Shown piece by piece: positions 51,771 through 59,443 of a DNA stretch of 64,000 nt (positions within the stretch are counted from its first letter, which is position 1; each line of letters begins with the position of its first letter). The notes beneath the pieces are model-generated. The model saw only the letters and a program-made list of their open reading frames with translations. It was not told the origin of the DNA and did not search any database. A program made the translations under genes and the position numbers. This stretch comes from an uncultured Lentisphaerota bacterium (GTDB taxonomy: Bacteria > Verrucomicrobiota > Kiritimatiellia > CAIQIC01), in NCBI GenBank assembly GCA_903912445.1, contig CAIWHP010000055.1, forward strand, positions 1-64,000, read 5' to 3'.

Positions 51771-54068
51771 ATGAAGTGGTGCGCAGCGATTCTTTTCGGC
51801 GTGGGTCTCGCGCTGCCGGCGTGGGCCGCGCCCATACCCCTCAAGCCGGAGGGGGCGAAGGCCAGTTCCACCTACGAAAAATATGGGGCCGCGAAGGCGG
51901 TGGATGGCGAGATCAGCGACGCGTCGCGCTGGATCAGCAGGAAATCGGACCAGCCGGCGTGGCTGGAAATCAGTCTTGGCTCGACGCAGAAGCTGGCGGG
52001 GGTCCATCTCTATTCGGGCTACGGGACAGAAACGCCGCTGGACAGTTTCACCTTCCAGTTCTGGCGCGACGGCCAGTGGCAGGACATCCCCTCGGCCAAG
52101 GTCGCCAACAACCAGGCGCTCGCGCTGGCGATTGCCTTCGACGACACGGTAAATGTGACCACCGACCGGCTGCGGCTGTGGGTGACGCGGTCGCATCAGG
52201 GCATCGCGCGCGTGAAGGAAGTCGTGATCTGGCCCGCGTCGGTCGGCGACCTGCCGCCGCTGCCGGCATCGGCGGCCAAGTCGGTGGCGCAACCGCAGGC
52301 GGCGATCCCCTTGCTCTATCTGAACCAGAGCGGCTTCAATCTCGGCAAGCCCAAGCGCTTCACCGCGCCGACGCTGCCGGACGGGACGCAGTTCGCGGTG
52401 CGCCCGGCCAAGGGCGGCGACGCGCTGCTGGAGGGCGTGTTAAAGAATCATCTCGGCGATTTCTCCGCCTTCAATCCTGCGGACGCGCAGGACTATGTGG
52501 TCGAGGCCGGCGGGCTGCGGTCGGTGCCGTTTCGCGTCGGGCCGTGGTGGCTGGAGCGGGTGACGTACCAGGGCGCGGTGGACTTCATGGTGGATAGCCG
52601 GCACTACGTGGGCAACTCGCGCGCGCCATGCAAGGGTTCCTATGGCTGGCGGGACGATCATCACTTCGGCTGGGAGTTGCACACGCTCGTACCGCAGTGG
52701 CTGTCCAATCCCTCGGCCTTTGAGCGGATGCCGCGGCAGATCAAGTACGAGCTGGCGAAGGACAAAAAGCTGTGGGGCAAGCTCGAACCCTATCGCGAGG
52801 ACGCACCCGACCTCGTCAAACTGATCCACTGGGGCGCGGACGTGATCGTCACCGAGGAACTCACCCACGAGCTGATCAAGGCGCAACTGGCCTACTTCCT
52901 CTACGCGTGGCCGAGCTTGAAGGCGTATCTGCCGGAGCAGAACTACCGCGCCGTGCGCGACTACGCATTCGCGCACTGGGCCGAGGACAAGGCCGACCGG
53001 AAATATCCCTATGACGAAAGCCCCGAACATAATCTGCTCGCGCTCAAGACCAAGGTCGGCACGACCAAGGGCGCGTACCCGCCGGGCTTCTCCATCGAGC
53101 CGAACCTGTTGCTGTATGAAGTGGCCAAACGCGAACAGCGGCCGGATGCGGAAAAATATTTCAAGGCGGCGCACCAACAGGCCGCGTGGCTGATCGCCAA
53201 CCTCGATTGGAACGATCCGCTGACGACCAAGGGCCAGCGTATGAGTGAGTTTATCACGCTGACGGGGCTCGGTCATTTCCTGCGCGTCTATCCCGAACGC
53301 GCGCCGCCGGGGCTGGCGGCGAAGATCGAGGCGTGGTCGAAGGTGGTCTTCCGGCGCTCGGAGAACATGTGGGATTTCCGCAAGCTCGATGACGCCAGCA
53401 AGTGGACGCCGATGGGCGAGAAGCCGACGATGTGGAACGAGCCGGGCAACGTGCTCGGCCTGCCCGCCGCGTTGCTCTCCGCGCGCGAGGTCCTCACCGA
53501 GCCCGCCGCGCGGGCGCGGCTGGAAGAGCTGGTCTATGCGCATTTCGACAACGGTTTTGGGCGCAACCCCGTCGGCCGGCATTTCTCCTTCGACGCGCCG
53601 CGCGAGATCGAGGGCGTCGAGTTCGGCTGGTTCAAGTTCCTGCCGGGCGGCATCGGCCAGTTGGCGGAGGCCCGCTTCGTCATGGATGGCAGCCCAAAGG
53701 ATGGACACTACCCCTATCATCCCGAAAAGGGTGACTACGGTTGGACCGAGGGCTGGGTGCAGTTCAACGTCGCCTTCGATATCAGCCTCGCCTGGCTCGC
53801 CTTCGCGGAAACGCAGCTCGCGCTCACGCGGGAGGGCGGGGACGTCGTCGTGCGCCTGCGCGCGCCGCTGAACTTCGACTACGCCAAGGTCGAAACCGGC
53901 ACCGTGCAGGTCCGTGTCGGCAGCGGCGACTGGCGACCGCTGACCGTGACCGAGAAATCCGCCAACTCGTTCTTCCTCTCCGGCCGCGTCCAGGCGCAGC
54001 CCGGTGAACAGGTCGAGGCCGCCTATGGCTTTGGTTATCTGGGTCGCAACGCAAAGGTAAAACCATGA
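51771..54068 (+). CDS. Exported GH9-like hydrolase with N-terminal F5/8-type C domain
   Basis: Secreted protein of 765 aa: signal peptide (to AWA), F5/8-type C domain (about 25-160; GAKASSTYEKYGAAKAVDGE, WLEISLGSTQKLAGVHLYSG), Ig-like N-domain of GH9-type enzymes (IPLLYLNQSGFNLGKPKRFT, LGDFSAFNPADAQDYVVEAGG), then an (alpha/alpha)6-barrel-type domain (about 275-680) and a short beta tail. The domain order resembles GH9 cellulase-like proteins, but the classic GH9 catalytic blocks are not obvious, so activity is uncertain. GGAGC lies before the ATG. The stop overlaps the next GH29 start (ATGA). Confidence 0.72.
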   Translation: MKWCAAILFGVGLALPAWAAPIPLKPEGAKASSTYEKYGAAKAVDGEISDASRWISRKSDQPAWLEISLGSTQKLAGVHLYSGYGTETPLDSFTFQFWRDGQWQDIPSAKVANNQALALAIAFDDTVNVTTDRLRLWVTRSHQGIARVKEVVIWPASVGDLPPLPASAAKSVAQPQAAIPLLYLNQSGFNLGKPKRFTAPTLPDGTQFAVRPAKGGDALLEGVLKNHLGDFSAFNPADAQDYVVEAGGLRSVPFRVGPWWLERVTYQGAVDFMVDSRHYVGNSRAPCKGSYGWRDDHHFGWELHTLVPQWLSNPSAFERMPRQIKYELAKDKKLWGKLEPYREDAPDLVKLIHWGADVIVTEELTHELIKAQLAYFLYAWPSLKAYLPEQNYRAVRDYAFAHWAEDKADRKYPYDESPEHNLLALKTKVGTTKGAYPPGFSIEPNLLLYEVAKREQRPDAEKYFKAAHQQAAWLIANLDWNDPLTTKGQRMSEFITLTGLGHFLRVYPERAPPGLAAKIEAWSKVVFRRSENMWDFRKLDDASKWTPMGEKPTMWNEPGNVLGLPAALLSAREVLTEPAARARLEELVYAHFDNGFGRNPVGRHFSFDAPREIEGVEFGWFKFLPGGIGQLAEARFVMDGSPKDGHYPYHPEKGDYGWTEGWVQFNVAFDISLAWLAFAETQLALTREGGDVVVRLRAPLNFDYAKVETGTVQVRVGSGDWRPLTVTEKSANSFFLSGRVQAQPGEQVEAAYGFGYLGRNAKVKP

Positions 54069-55807
54069 ACAAGAAAATCGTGCTGGCTGTGCTGTTGGTC
54101 GCTGCCCTCGTCCGCGCCGAGGAATCCATGGACAAGATGTGGGGCTCGTCCGGTACCAAGGCGGGCGCATCGAAGGCGGAGCGCATGGCGTTGTTCCGCG
54201 ACGGCAACTACGGCATGTTCATCCATTGGGGCCTGTTCTCGCACCTCGGCGGGCAGTGGCACGATCAGACATTCTACGGCATCGGCGAGTGGATCAAGCG
54301 GCAGATGAAAATCTCCGAGGCGGATTACATGGCCTTGGCCAAGGATTTCAATCCGTCGGACTTCGAGGCCCGCGAGATCGCGCGCGTCGCGAAGGCGGCG
54401 GGCATGAAGTGGATCATCATCACCTCGAAGCATCACGAGGGCTTCGCGATGTTCAAGTCGGCGCATCCGTTCAACATCGTGGACGCGACGCCGTTCCACC
54501 GCGACCCGATGAAGGAACTCGCCGCCGCGTGCCGCGAGGCGGGGCTCGGCTTCGGCTTCTACTATTCGCACAACCAGGATTGGACCGCGCCCGGCGGCAG
54601 CGGCGGCCCGGCGCAGAATCCCGATGGTACGCCCGCGACGTTCGAGAAATATTTCCGCGAGAAGTGCTATCCGCAGGTGCAGGAAATCTGCACGCAGTAC
54701 GGCCCGCTGAATTACATCTGGTTCGACACGCCTGGCAAGATGCCCAAGGAATTCGTGATGGAGCTGGCCGAGCTCGTGCGCAAGACGCAGCCGGGCGCGC
54801 TGCTGTGCAGCCGCATCGGCCACGACCTGGGCGACTATGCGAGCAAGGGCGACATGGAAGTGCCGCCGCGCAATATCGAGGGTGACTGGGAAACGTGCGA
54901 CACGACCAACGACTCGTGGTCCTACGCGTGGTACGACCAGAACTGGAAGGACGCGCGCGAGATTTTGCTGCGGCTCGTCCAGACGGTCGGGCGCGGCGGT
55001 ACCTATCTGCTGAACATCGGGCCGGACGGCAAGGGCCGCGTGCCGCCGCAGGTGGCAAAATATCTCGTGAAAGCCGGCGAGTGGATCAAGCGCTATCCGC
55101 AGGTGGTCTATGGCGCCGGGCCTTCGCCGTGGGGCCACGCGCTGCCGTGGGGCGATGTGACCACGCAAAGCAACACGCTGCAGCTGGTCGTGTTCGACTG
55201 GCCCGCCGACGGCCGCTTGATGTTGCCGGGCCTGCAGACGGAAATCGCCAGCGCGTCGGTTGTCGGTAGCGGCGTGAGCGTGAAGTGGACACAGCGCGGT
55301 ACGTGGACAGAATTCCGGGTGCCCGCCGCTCCGTCGGACCGCCCGGCCTCGGTCATCGCCGTACAGCTCAAGGGTGCGCCCAAGGCCGATCAAACACTGG
55401 GTGTCTATCCGAACGCGCCGGCAAACTTCATTGTCGAATTCGCCGAGGTGAGCGGCGCCGAGAAGAAGGAATTGCGCTGGATGGAAAAATTTGGCGAGTG
55501 GAAATTCGCCACGCAGGCCGGCAAATGGACCCCGGCCGGCAAAGCCGTCTGGACGGTGAACGTCTGCGAACCGGGTGACTACCGTTTGGATCTCGTCTAT
55601 CGCGGCGAAGGCCGGCCCGTCTGGAAAATCGTGACCGACGAAGGCGTCACGTTGCAGAACCAGCAAGCCGCCTCCACCATCTATCACGCCCAGCCGATGG
55701 GCCTGCTGACCTTCAAGAAATCCGGCCAGCACACCATCGCCGTCTCGCTCGTCGAAGGCAGCGACAAGACCAGCTTGGAAGCTCTTCGCCTTGCCCCGGC
55801 GGAATGA
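54065..55807 (+). CDS. Exported GH29 alpha-L-fucosidase, paralogue 3
   Basis: Secreted protein of 580 aa. A short signal peptide (MNKKIVLAVLLVAALVRA) precedes the GH29 barrel: NYGMFIHWGLFSHLGGQW, IIITSKHHEGFAMFKS, FYYSHNQDWTAPGG, nucleophile Asp in IWFDTPGK (about 221), and GRGGTYLLNIGPDGKG. A beta domain (LQLVVFDWPADGRLMLP) follows; the repeat found at this junction in three paralogues is absent here. The last 130 residues (WKFATQAGKWTPAGKAVWTVN, YRLDLVYRGEG) form another beta domain shared with the gene at 59444. ATGA overlap with the upstream gene indicates translational coupling. Confidence 0.93.
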   Translation: MNKKIVLAVLLVAALVRAEESMDKMWGSSGTKAGASKAERMALFRDGNYGMFIHWGLFSHLGGQWHDQTFYGIGEWIKRQMKISEADYMALAKDFNPSDFEAREIARVAKAAGMKWIIITSKHHEGFAMFKSAHPFNIVDATPFHRDPMKELAAACREAGLGFGFYYSHNQDWTAPGGSGGPAQNPDGTPATFEKYFREKCYPQVQEICTQYGPLNYIWFDTPGKMPKEFVMELAELVRKTQPGALLCSRIGHDLGDYASKGDMEVPPRNIEGDWETCDTTNDSWSYAWYDQNWKDAREILLRLVQTVGRGGTYLLNIGPDGKGRVPPQVAKYLVKAGEWIKRYPQVVYGAGPSPWGHALPWGDVTTQSNTLQLVVFDWPADGRLMLPGLQTEIASASVVGSGVSVKWTQRGTWTEFRVPAAPSDRPASVIAVQLKGAPKADQTLGVYPNAPANFIVEFAEVSGAEKKELRWMEKFGEWKFATQAGKWTPAGKAVWTVNVCEPGDYRLDLVYRGEGRPVWKIVTDEGVTLQNQQAASTIYHAQPMGLLTFKKSGQHTIAVSLVEGSDKTSLEALRLAPAE

Positions 55808-55823
55808 AGCAAGGATCTCTTTC

Positions 55824-57932
55824 ATGAAGCAACACACACCGCTCTGGAATTTTTCCAAGGCATGGAAGACCACGCGCCTGTTTTTTCCAATGCTTGGAAC
55901 TTTGGCCCTCCTGCTTTTCCCCTCAGTGGAAGCGTCAGCAGCCGACCGCCCGCTCGTGGCGGGAGAACACGGTCCTACAAACTTCTTCATCAACATCAGT
56001 CCGGACAACGTGGTGTCCATAGCCGGGCAGGCTGTGACGCTGGAGCAGTTGCCTCCGGTGCTTGCGGCTGCGGGTGTTACCCAGCGAACGCGGCTTGTTG
56101 TGCTGGCTTCCGGGGAGGCCAGAAACCGGGCCATCACATCTTTGGTGGATGTGTTGAAGTCAGCGGGATACCCGAAGATCACCCTGACTATACAAGCGCA
56201 GCCCGCCGTCGAGATATCGGCGAGCGCCGCGGCGGGGGCTCCGGGGAAACCCGGCTCCGCTCCGGCCGCGGCGGCCGAACTACGCCGGGGCAACTCATCC
56301 GCGCCGGAAGCGCGGATGAGTTGGTGGCGCGAGGCGAAGTTCGGGATGTTCATCCACTGGGGGCTCTACTCGGCGCTCGCGGGCAGCTACAACGGCAAGG
56401 AGATTGATAACAACGGCGAGTGGATCATGGACCGCGCGCTGATTCCGGTCGCCGCCTACGCGGCGTACGCGAAGGGTTTCAACCCGGTCAAGTTTGATGC
56501 CGCCGAGTGGGTGCGCATCGCAAAGCGTGCGGGGATGAAATACATCGTCATCACCGCCAAGCATCACGACGGGTTCGCGATGTATCCCTCGCAGGTCAGC
56601 GCGTTCAACCTGCACGATGCGACGCCGTTCAAGCGCGATCCGCTGGCGGAACTGGCGGAGGCGTGCCGCAAGGAGGGGTTGCGCTTCGGCCTCTACTACT
56701 CGCAGGCGCTGGACTGGCACCATCCCGGCGGCCAGCCGCCGAACCGCGGCTGGTGGGACGTGGCGCAGCATGGCGACATGACCAACTACATCAACGCCAT
56801 CGCCGTGCCGCAGGTGCGCGAAATTTGTACGCGCTACGGTCCGCTCGCCGAAATCTGGTGGGACATGCCGCGCAACATGACACCGGAGTTCGCCGCAAAG
56901 CTGCACGCCGTGGTACGCGAACTGCAGCCGCAGGCGCTGATGAACAACCGGCTCGGCGGCGGCGTGCAGGGCGACATGGAGACGCCGGAGCAGTTCATCC
57001 CGTCCACCGGCGGCCCCGAGGGGCGCGACTGGGAAACCTGCATGACGATGAACAACACGTGGGGCTTCAAGCAGCAGGACACGGATTGGAAGAGCACCGA
57101 GGATCTGCTCCGCAAGCTGCTCGACATCTGCCACAAGGGCGGCAACTTCCTGCTCAACGTCGGCCCGACCGCCGAGGGTGTGATCCCTCCGTGCAGTGTC
57201 GAGCGCCTCGAAGCCATCGGCCACTGGCTGGAGAAAAATGGCGAGGCCGTCTATGGCACCACCGCCAGCCCGCTCCCGTTCCTCTCGTGGGGTCGCTGTA
57301 CCCTTCGACAGGGCTCAGGGCAGGCCCGGAAAGAGTCGACGCTCTACCTGCACGTTTTTGATTGGCCGGCCAGCGGCGAACTGCGCGTGCCGATGCAGGC
57401 GAAGATCATCGGCGCCCATCTGCTTGCATCGCCGGACACACCGCTGTCCTGCGCGGTGATGGACGGCGCCATCGTGCTTCACCTGCCGAAGGACATGCCG
57501 GACGCGTTGGCCACGGTGATCAAGCTGAACATCGAGGGCGAACCGGTAGTCGCGCCGCCGCTGACCCGCAAGAAACCCGCGCGCGCCTCCTTCGGCGAGG
57601 CCGCGAAGGCCTTCGATGGCTCGGCGGGTCGCGCTTGGGAGGCGAAGAAGGGCGACAAGTCTGGCTGGCTCGAAGTGGATCTGGGCCAGCCGACGCCGGT
57701 TGCGGCGATGGCCTTCGACGAACCCCACCGCGGTGCGGGCAAGCGCGGACAAAAATTCCGATTGCTGATGAAGGCCGGCGCTGACTGGAAGGACATCATC
57801 ACCGGCGTGACGAAAGGCTATGGCACGACGCAACTATTCCCAGCCGTCATCGGCCAGATTTTCCGTTTAGAAATCTTTGAGTCGAAGGACACCGCCGCCG
57901 TCGCCGAATGGCAGCTTTACCGACCAGAGTAA
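55824..57932 (+). CDS. Exported ExbD-like domain fused to GH29 fucosidase and F5/8-type C domain
   Basis: Protein of 702 aa: signal peptide (hydrophobic core GTLALLLFPSVEASA), then about residues 52-129 resembling the periplasmic domain of ExbD/TolR (FFINISPDNVVSIAGQAVTL, RLVVLASGEARNRAITSLVD, LKSAGYPKITLTIQ). An Ala/Pro linker leads to the GH29 barrel from about 164 (WWREAKFGMFIHWGLYSALAG, ITAKHHDGFAMYPS, nucleophile Asp in IWWDMP at about 346), the LYLHVFDWP beta domain, and an F5/8-type C domain (about 585-700). Two TTCCAA palindromes lie inside the signal-peptide coding region (FSKAWKT, FPMLGT), and a second repeat lies in frame at 57301. AAGGA precedes the ATG. Confidence 0.88.
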   Translation: MKQHTPLWNFSKAWKTTRLFFPMLGTLALLLFPSVEASAADRPLVAGEHGPTNFFINISPDNVVSIAGQAVTLEQLPPVLAAAGVTQRTRLVVLASGEARNRAITSLVDVLKSAGYPKITLTIQAQPAVEISASAAAGAPGKPGSAPAAAAELRRGNSSAPEARMSWWREAKFGMFIHWGLYSALAGSYNGKEIDNNGEWIMDRALIPVAAYAAYAKGFNPVKFDAAEWVRIAKRAGMKYIVITAKHHDGFAMYPSQVSAFNLHDATPFKRDPLAELAEACRKEGLRFGLYYSQALDWHHPGGQPPNRGWWDVAQHGDMTNYINAIAVPQVREICTRYGPLAEIWWDMPRNMTPEFAAKLHAVVRELQPQALMNNRLGGGVQGDMETPEQFIPSTGGPEGRDWETCMTMNNTWGFKQQDTDWKSTEDLLRKLLDICHKGGNFLLNVGPTAEGVIPPCSVERLEAIGHWLEKNGEAVYGTTASPLPFLSWGRCTLRQGSGQARKESTLYLHVFDWPASGELRVPMQAKIIGAHLLASPDTPLSCAVMDGAIVLHLPKDMPDALATVIKLNIEGEPVVAPPLTRKKPARASFGEAAKAFDGSAGRAWEAKKGDKSGWLEVDLGQPTPVAAMAFDEPHRGAGKRGQKFRLLMKAGADWKDIITGVTKGYGTTQLFPAVIGQIFRLEIFESKDTAAVAEWQLYRPE
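55851..55899. repeat. Two TTCCAA palindromes inside a signal-peptide coding region
   Basis: TTTTCCAAGGCATGGAA (from 55851) and TTTTTTCCAATGCTTGGAA (55881-55899), about 31 bp apart, both translated within the first 26 codons of the GH29 fusion gene. Confidence 0.9.
57301..57326. repeat. CCCTTCGACAGGG...CAGGGCAGG repeat inside GH29 gene
   Basis: CCCTTCGACAGGGCTCAGGG followed by CAGGCC, in frame, encoding LRQGSGQA between the barrel and LYLHVFDWP of the GH29 fusion gene. Confidence 0.85.
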
Positions 57933-57936
57933 TCTC

Positions 57937-59025
57937 ATGAAACGATTCTTACTGATGCTTGTGCTGTGCAGCGCGGCTTGTGCGGGCGAGCCGGGGTGCG
58001 AGCCGCACACAGGCAATCCGATCGTGCCGGGCTACTACGCCGATCCGAGCCTCGTGCAGTTCGAGGGCCGGTTCTTCATCTACGCGACGCTCGACCCGTG
58101 GGGTGACAAGACGCTCGGTTGCTGGGAGTCGGCCGACTTCAAGAATTGGACCTATCGCGTTCTCAACTGGCCGACGAAGGATGCCTGCAAGAGCCCGACG
58201 AGCGGCGGTTCTGCGGTCTGGGCGCCTTCGGTGGTGCGCGCGAAGGATGGGAAATATTTCATGTACGTCTCGGTCCACAACGAGGTCTGGGTTGGCACCG
58301 CGGAGCATCCGCTCGGCCCGTGGCGTGACGCGAACAACGGCAAGCCCCTGGTGCCCGGTAATTTCAAGCCCGGTTTCCACATGATTGATGCCGAGGGTTT
58401 CGTGGATGACGATGGCACGGGCTGGCTCTACTGGGGCTCCGGCCACGGCTGGAAGAACGGCAAGTGTTGGGCGGTGAAGCTCAAGCCCGACATGGTCGCC
58501 TTCGCTGGCGAGGTGCGCGACGTGACGCCGCAGCACTATTTCGAGGGGCCCATCATGGTCAAGCGTGGCGGGCGCTACTTCCTGATGAACTCCACTGGCA
58601 TCACGATCAAGGACAACTACCAGGTCCACTATGCCGTCGGTACGAATCCGCTCGGCCCGTTCACCGAGCCGGCGGACAACGCGATCCTCGTCACCGACAA
58701 GGCGCGTAACGTCATCAGCCCTGGCCATCATGCCGTCTTCAGCAAGGACGGAAGGGACTACATCCTCTATCACCGGCACAGCGTTCCGTTCGATCCCAAG
58801 TTCGTCGCCCGTCAGCTCTGCGTGGACGAGTTGAAGTTCACCGCCGACGGGCGCATCGAAAAAATCACACCGACACACACGGGCCCACCACTGGTCCGCG
58901 ACCGGCTCGCAGGGCGCGACGTGCTGCCGGCGACGGCGACCGCGTCGAGCGAGGCTGCGCCGCACTTCGCCGCGCAGTTCGCGTACGACGACAACTACGC
59001 GACGCGCTGGAGCCCGGCCCGCTAA
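57937..59025 (+). CDS. Exported GH43-like hydrolase, cut by an in-frame stop in its F5/8 domain
   Basis: Secreted five-bladed propeller of GH43 type (362 aa as read): signal peptide (MKRFLLMLVLCSAACAG), GNPIVPGYYADPSLVQFEGRF with the catalytic-base type Asp, FMYVSVHNEVWVG, DAEGFVDDDGTGWLYWGSG, YFEGPIMVKRGGRYFLMNS with the acid-type Glu, and SPGHHAVFSKDGRDYILYHRH. The propeller is complete. After it an F5/8-type C domain begins (LPATATASSEAAPHFAAQFA, DDNYATRWSPAR) and is stopped by TAA 59023-59025. The frame then stays open to 59304 with the rest of the domain. The enzyme part is probably functional; the binding domain is lost unless the stop is read through. Four bp separate it from the upstream GH29 gene. 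Confidence 0.85.
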   Translation: MKRFLLMLVLCSAACAGEPGCEPHTGNPIVPGYYADPSLVQFEGRFFIYATLDPWGDKTLGCWESADFKNWTYRVLNWPTKDACKSPTSGGSAVWAPSVVRAKDGKYFMYVSVHNEVWVGTAEHPLGPWRDANNGKPLVPGNFKPGFHMIDAEGFVDDDGTGWLYWGSGHGWKNGKCWAVKLKPDMVAFAGEVRDVTPQHYFEGPIMVKRGGRYFLMNSTGITIKDNYQVHYAVGTNPLGPFTEPADNAILVTDKARNVISPGHHAVFSKDGRDYILYHRHSVPFDPKFVARQLCVDELKFTADGRIEKITPTHTGPPLVRDRLAGRDVLPATATASSEAAPHFAAQFAYDDNYATRWSPAR

Positions 59026-59304
59026 GCCAAGGGCGCGTGGCTGCAACTCGACCTCGGTTCACCGCAGAAGTTCTCGCGTCAGGAAATCCGGTTCGAATAT
59101 GCATGGAAGCCGTACGGCTTCACCCTGCAGACCTCTGACGACGGCCGGCAGTGGCAGACGCTTGCGGCGCACACCGCGAAACCGCTGACCGGCTCGCCAA
59201 TCATCCTCGACCAGCCGGCGACCGCGCGATACCTGCGGCTGCAATTCCCTGCGGATGAGCCCGGTTGCGATATTTCTGTGTTCGAGTGGCAGGTCCTCCC
59301 TTGA
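59026..59304 (+). pseudogene. Severed second half of the GH43 F5/8-type C domain
   Basis: In the same frame as the GH43-like gene, right after its TAA: AKGAWLQLDLGSPQKFSRQE, YGFTLQTSDDGRQWQTLAAH, ATARYLRLQFPADEPGCDIS and FEWQVLP, then TGA. These are the usual later strands of an F5/8 (discoidin) domain with no gap against the first half, so a single codon change explains the break. Confidence 0.85.
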
Positions 59305-59338
59305 TTACGTGCTCATGAAAATCGGCAGGGCGGCAAGG

Positions 59339-59401
59339 TTAAGAATGGATGGCAACTGGTCAAGATTGGCGCTTCCATAGGGCGAGGCTGGCGGGCAGGG
59401 T
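59339..59401 (+). promoter_or_regulatory. AraC-type operator and promoter, copy 4
   Basis: Half-sites TTAAGAATGG at 59339-59348 and TCAAGATTGG at 59360-59369, 21 bp apart. The -10-like CAGGGT is at 59396-59401, 27 nt after the second site (a weaker match than the other three). ATG 59444 is 43 nt further on. Confidence 0.75.
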
Positions 59402-59443
59402 GCGCACGGGTGCGGTACGTGGAAACTTCACAGGAGCAGCGGC

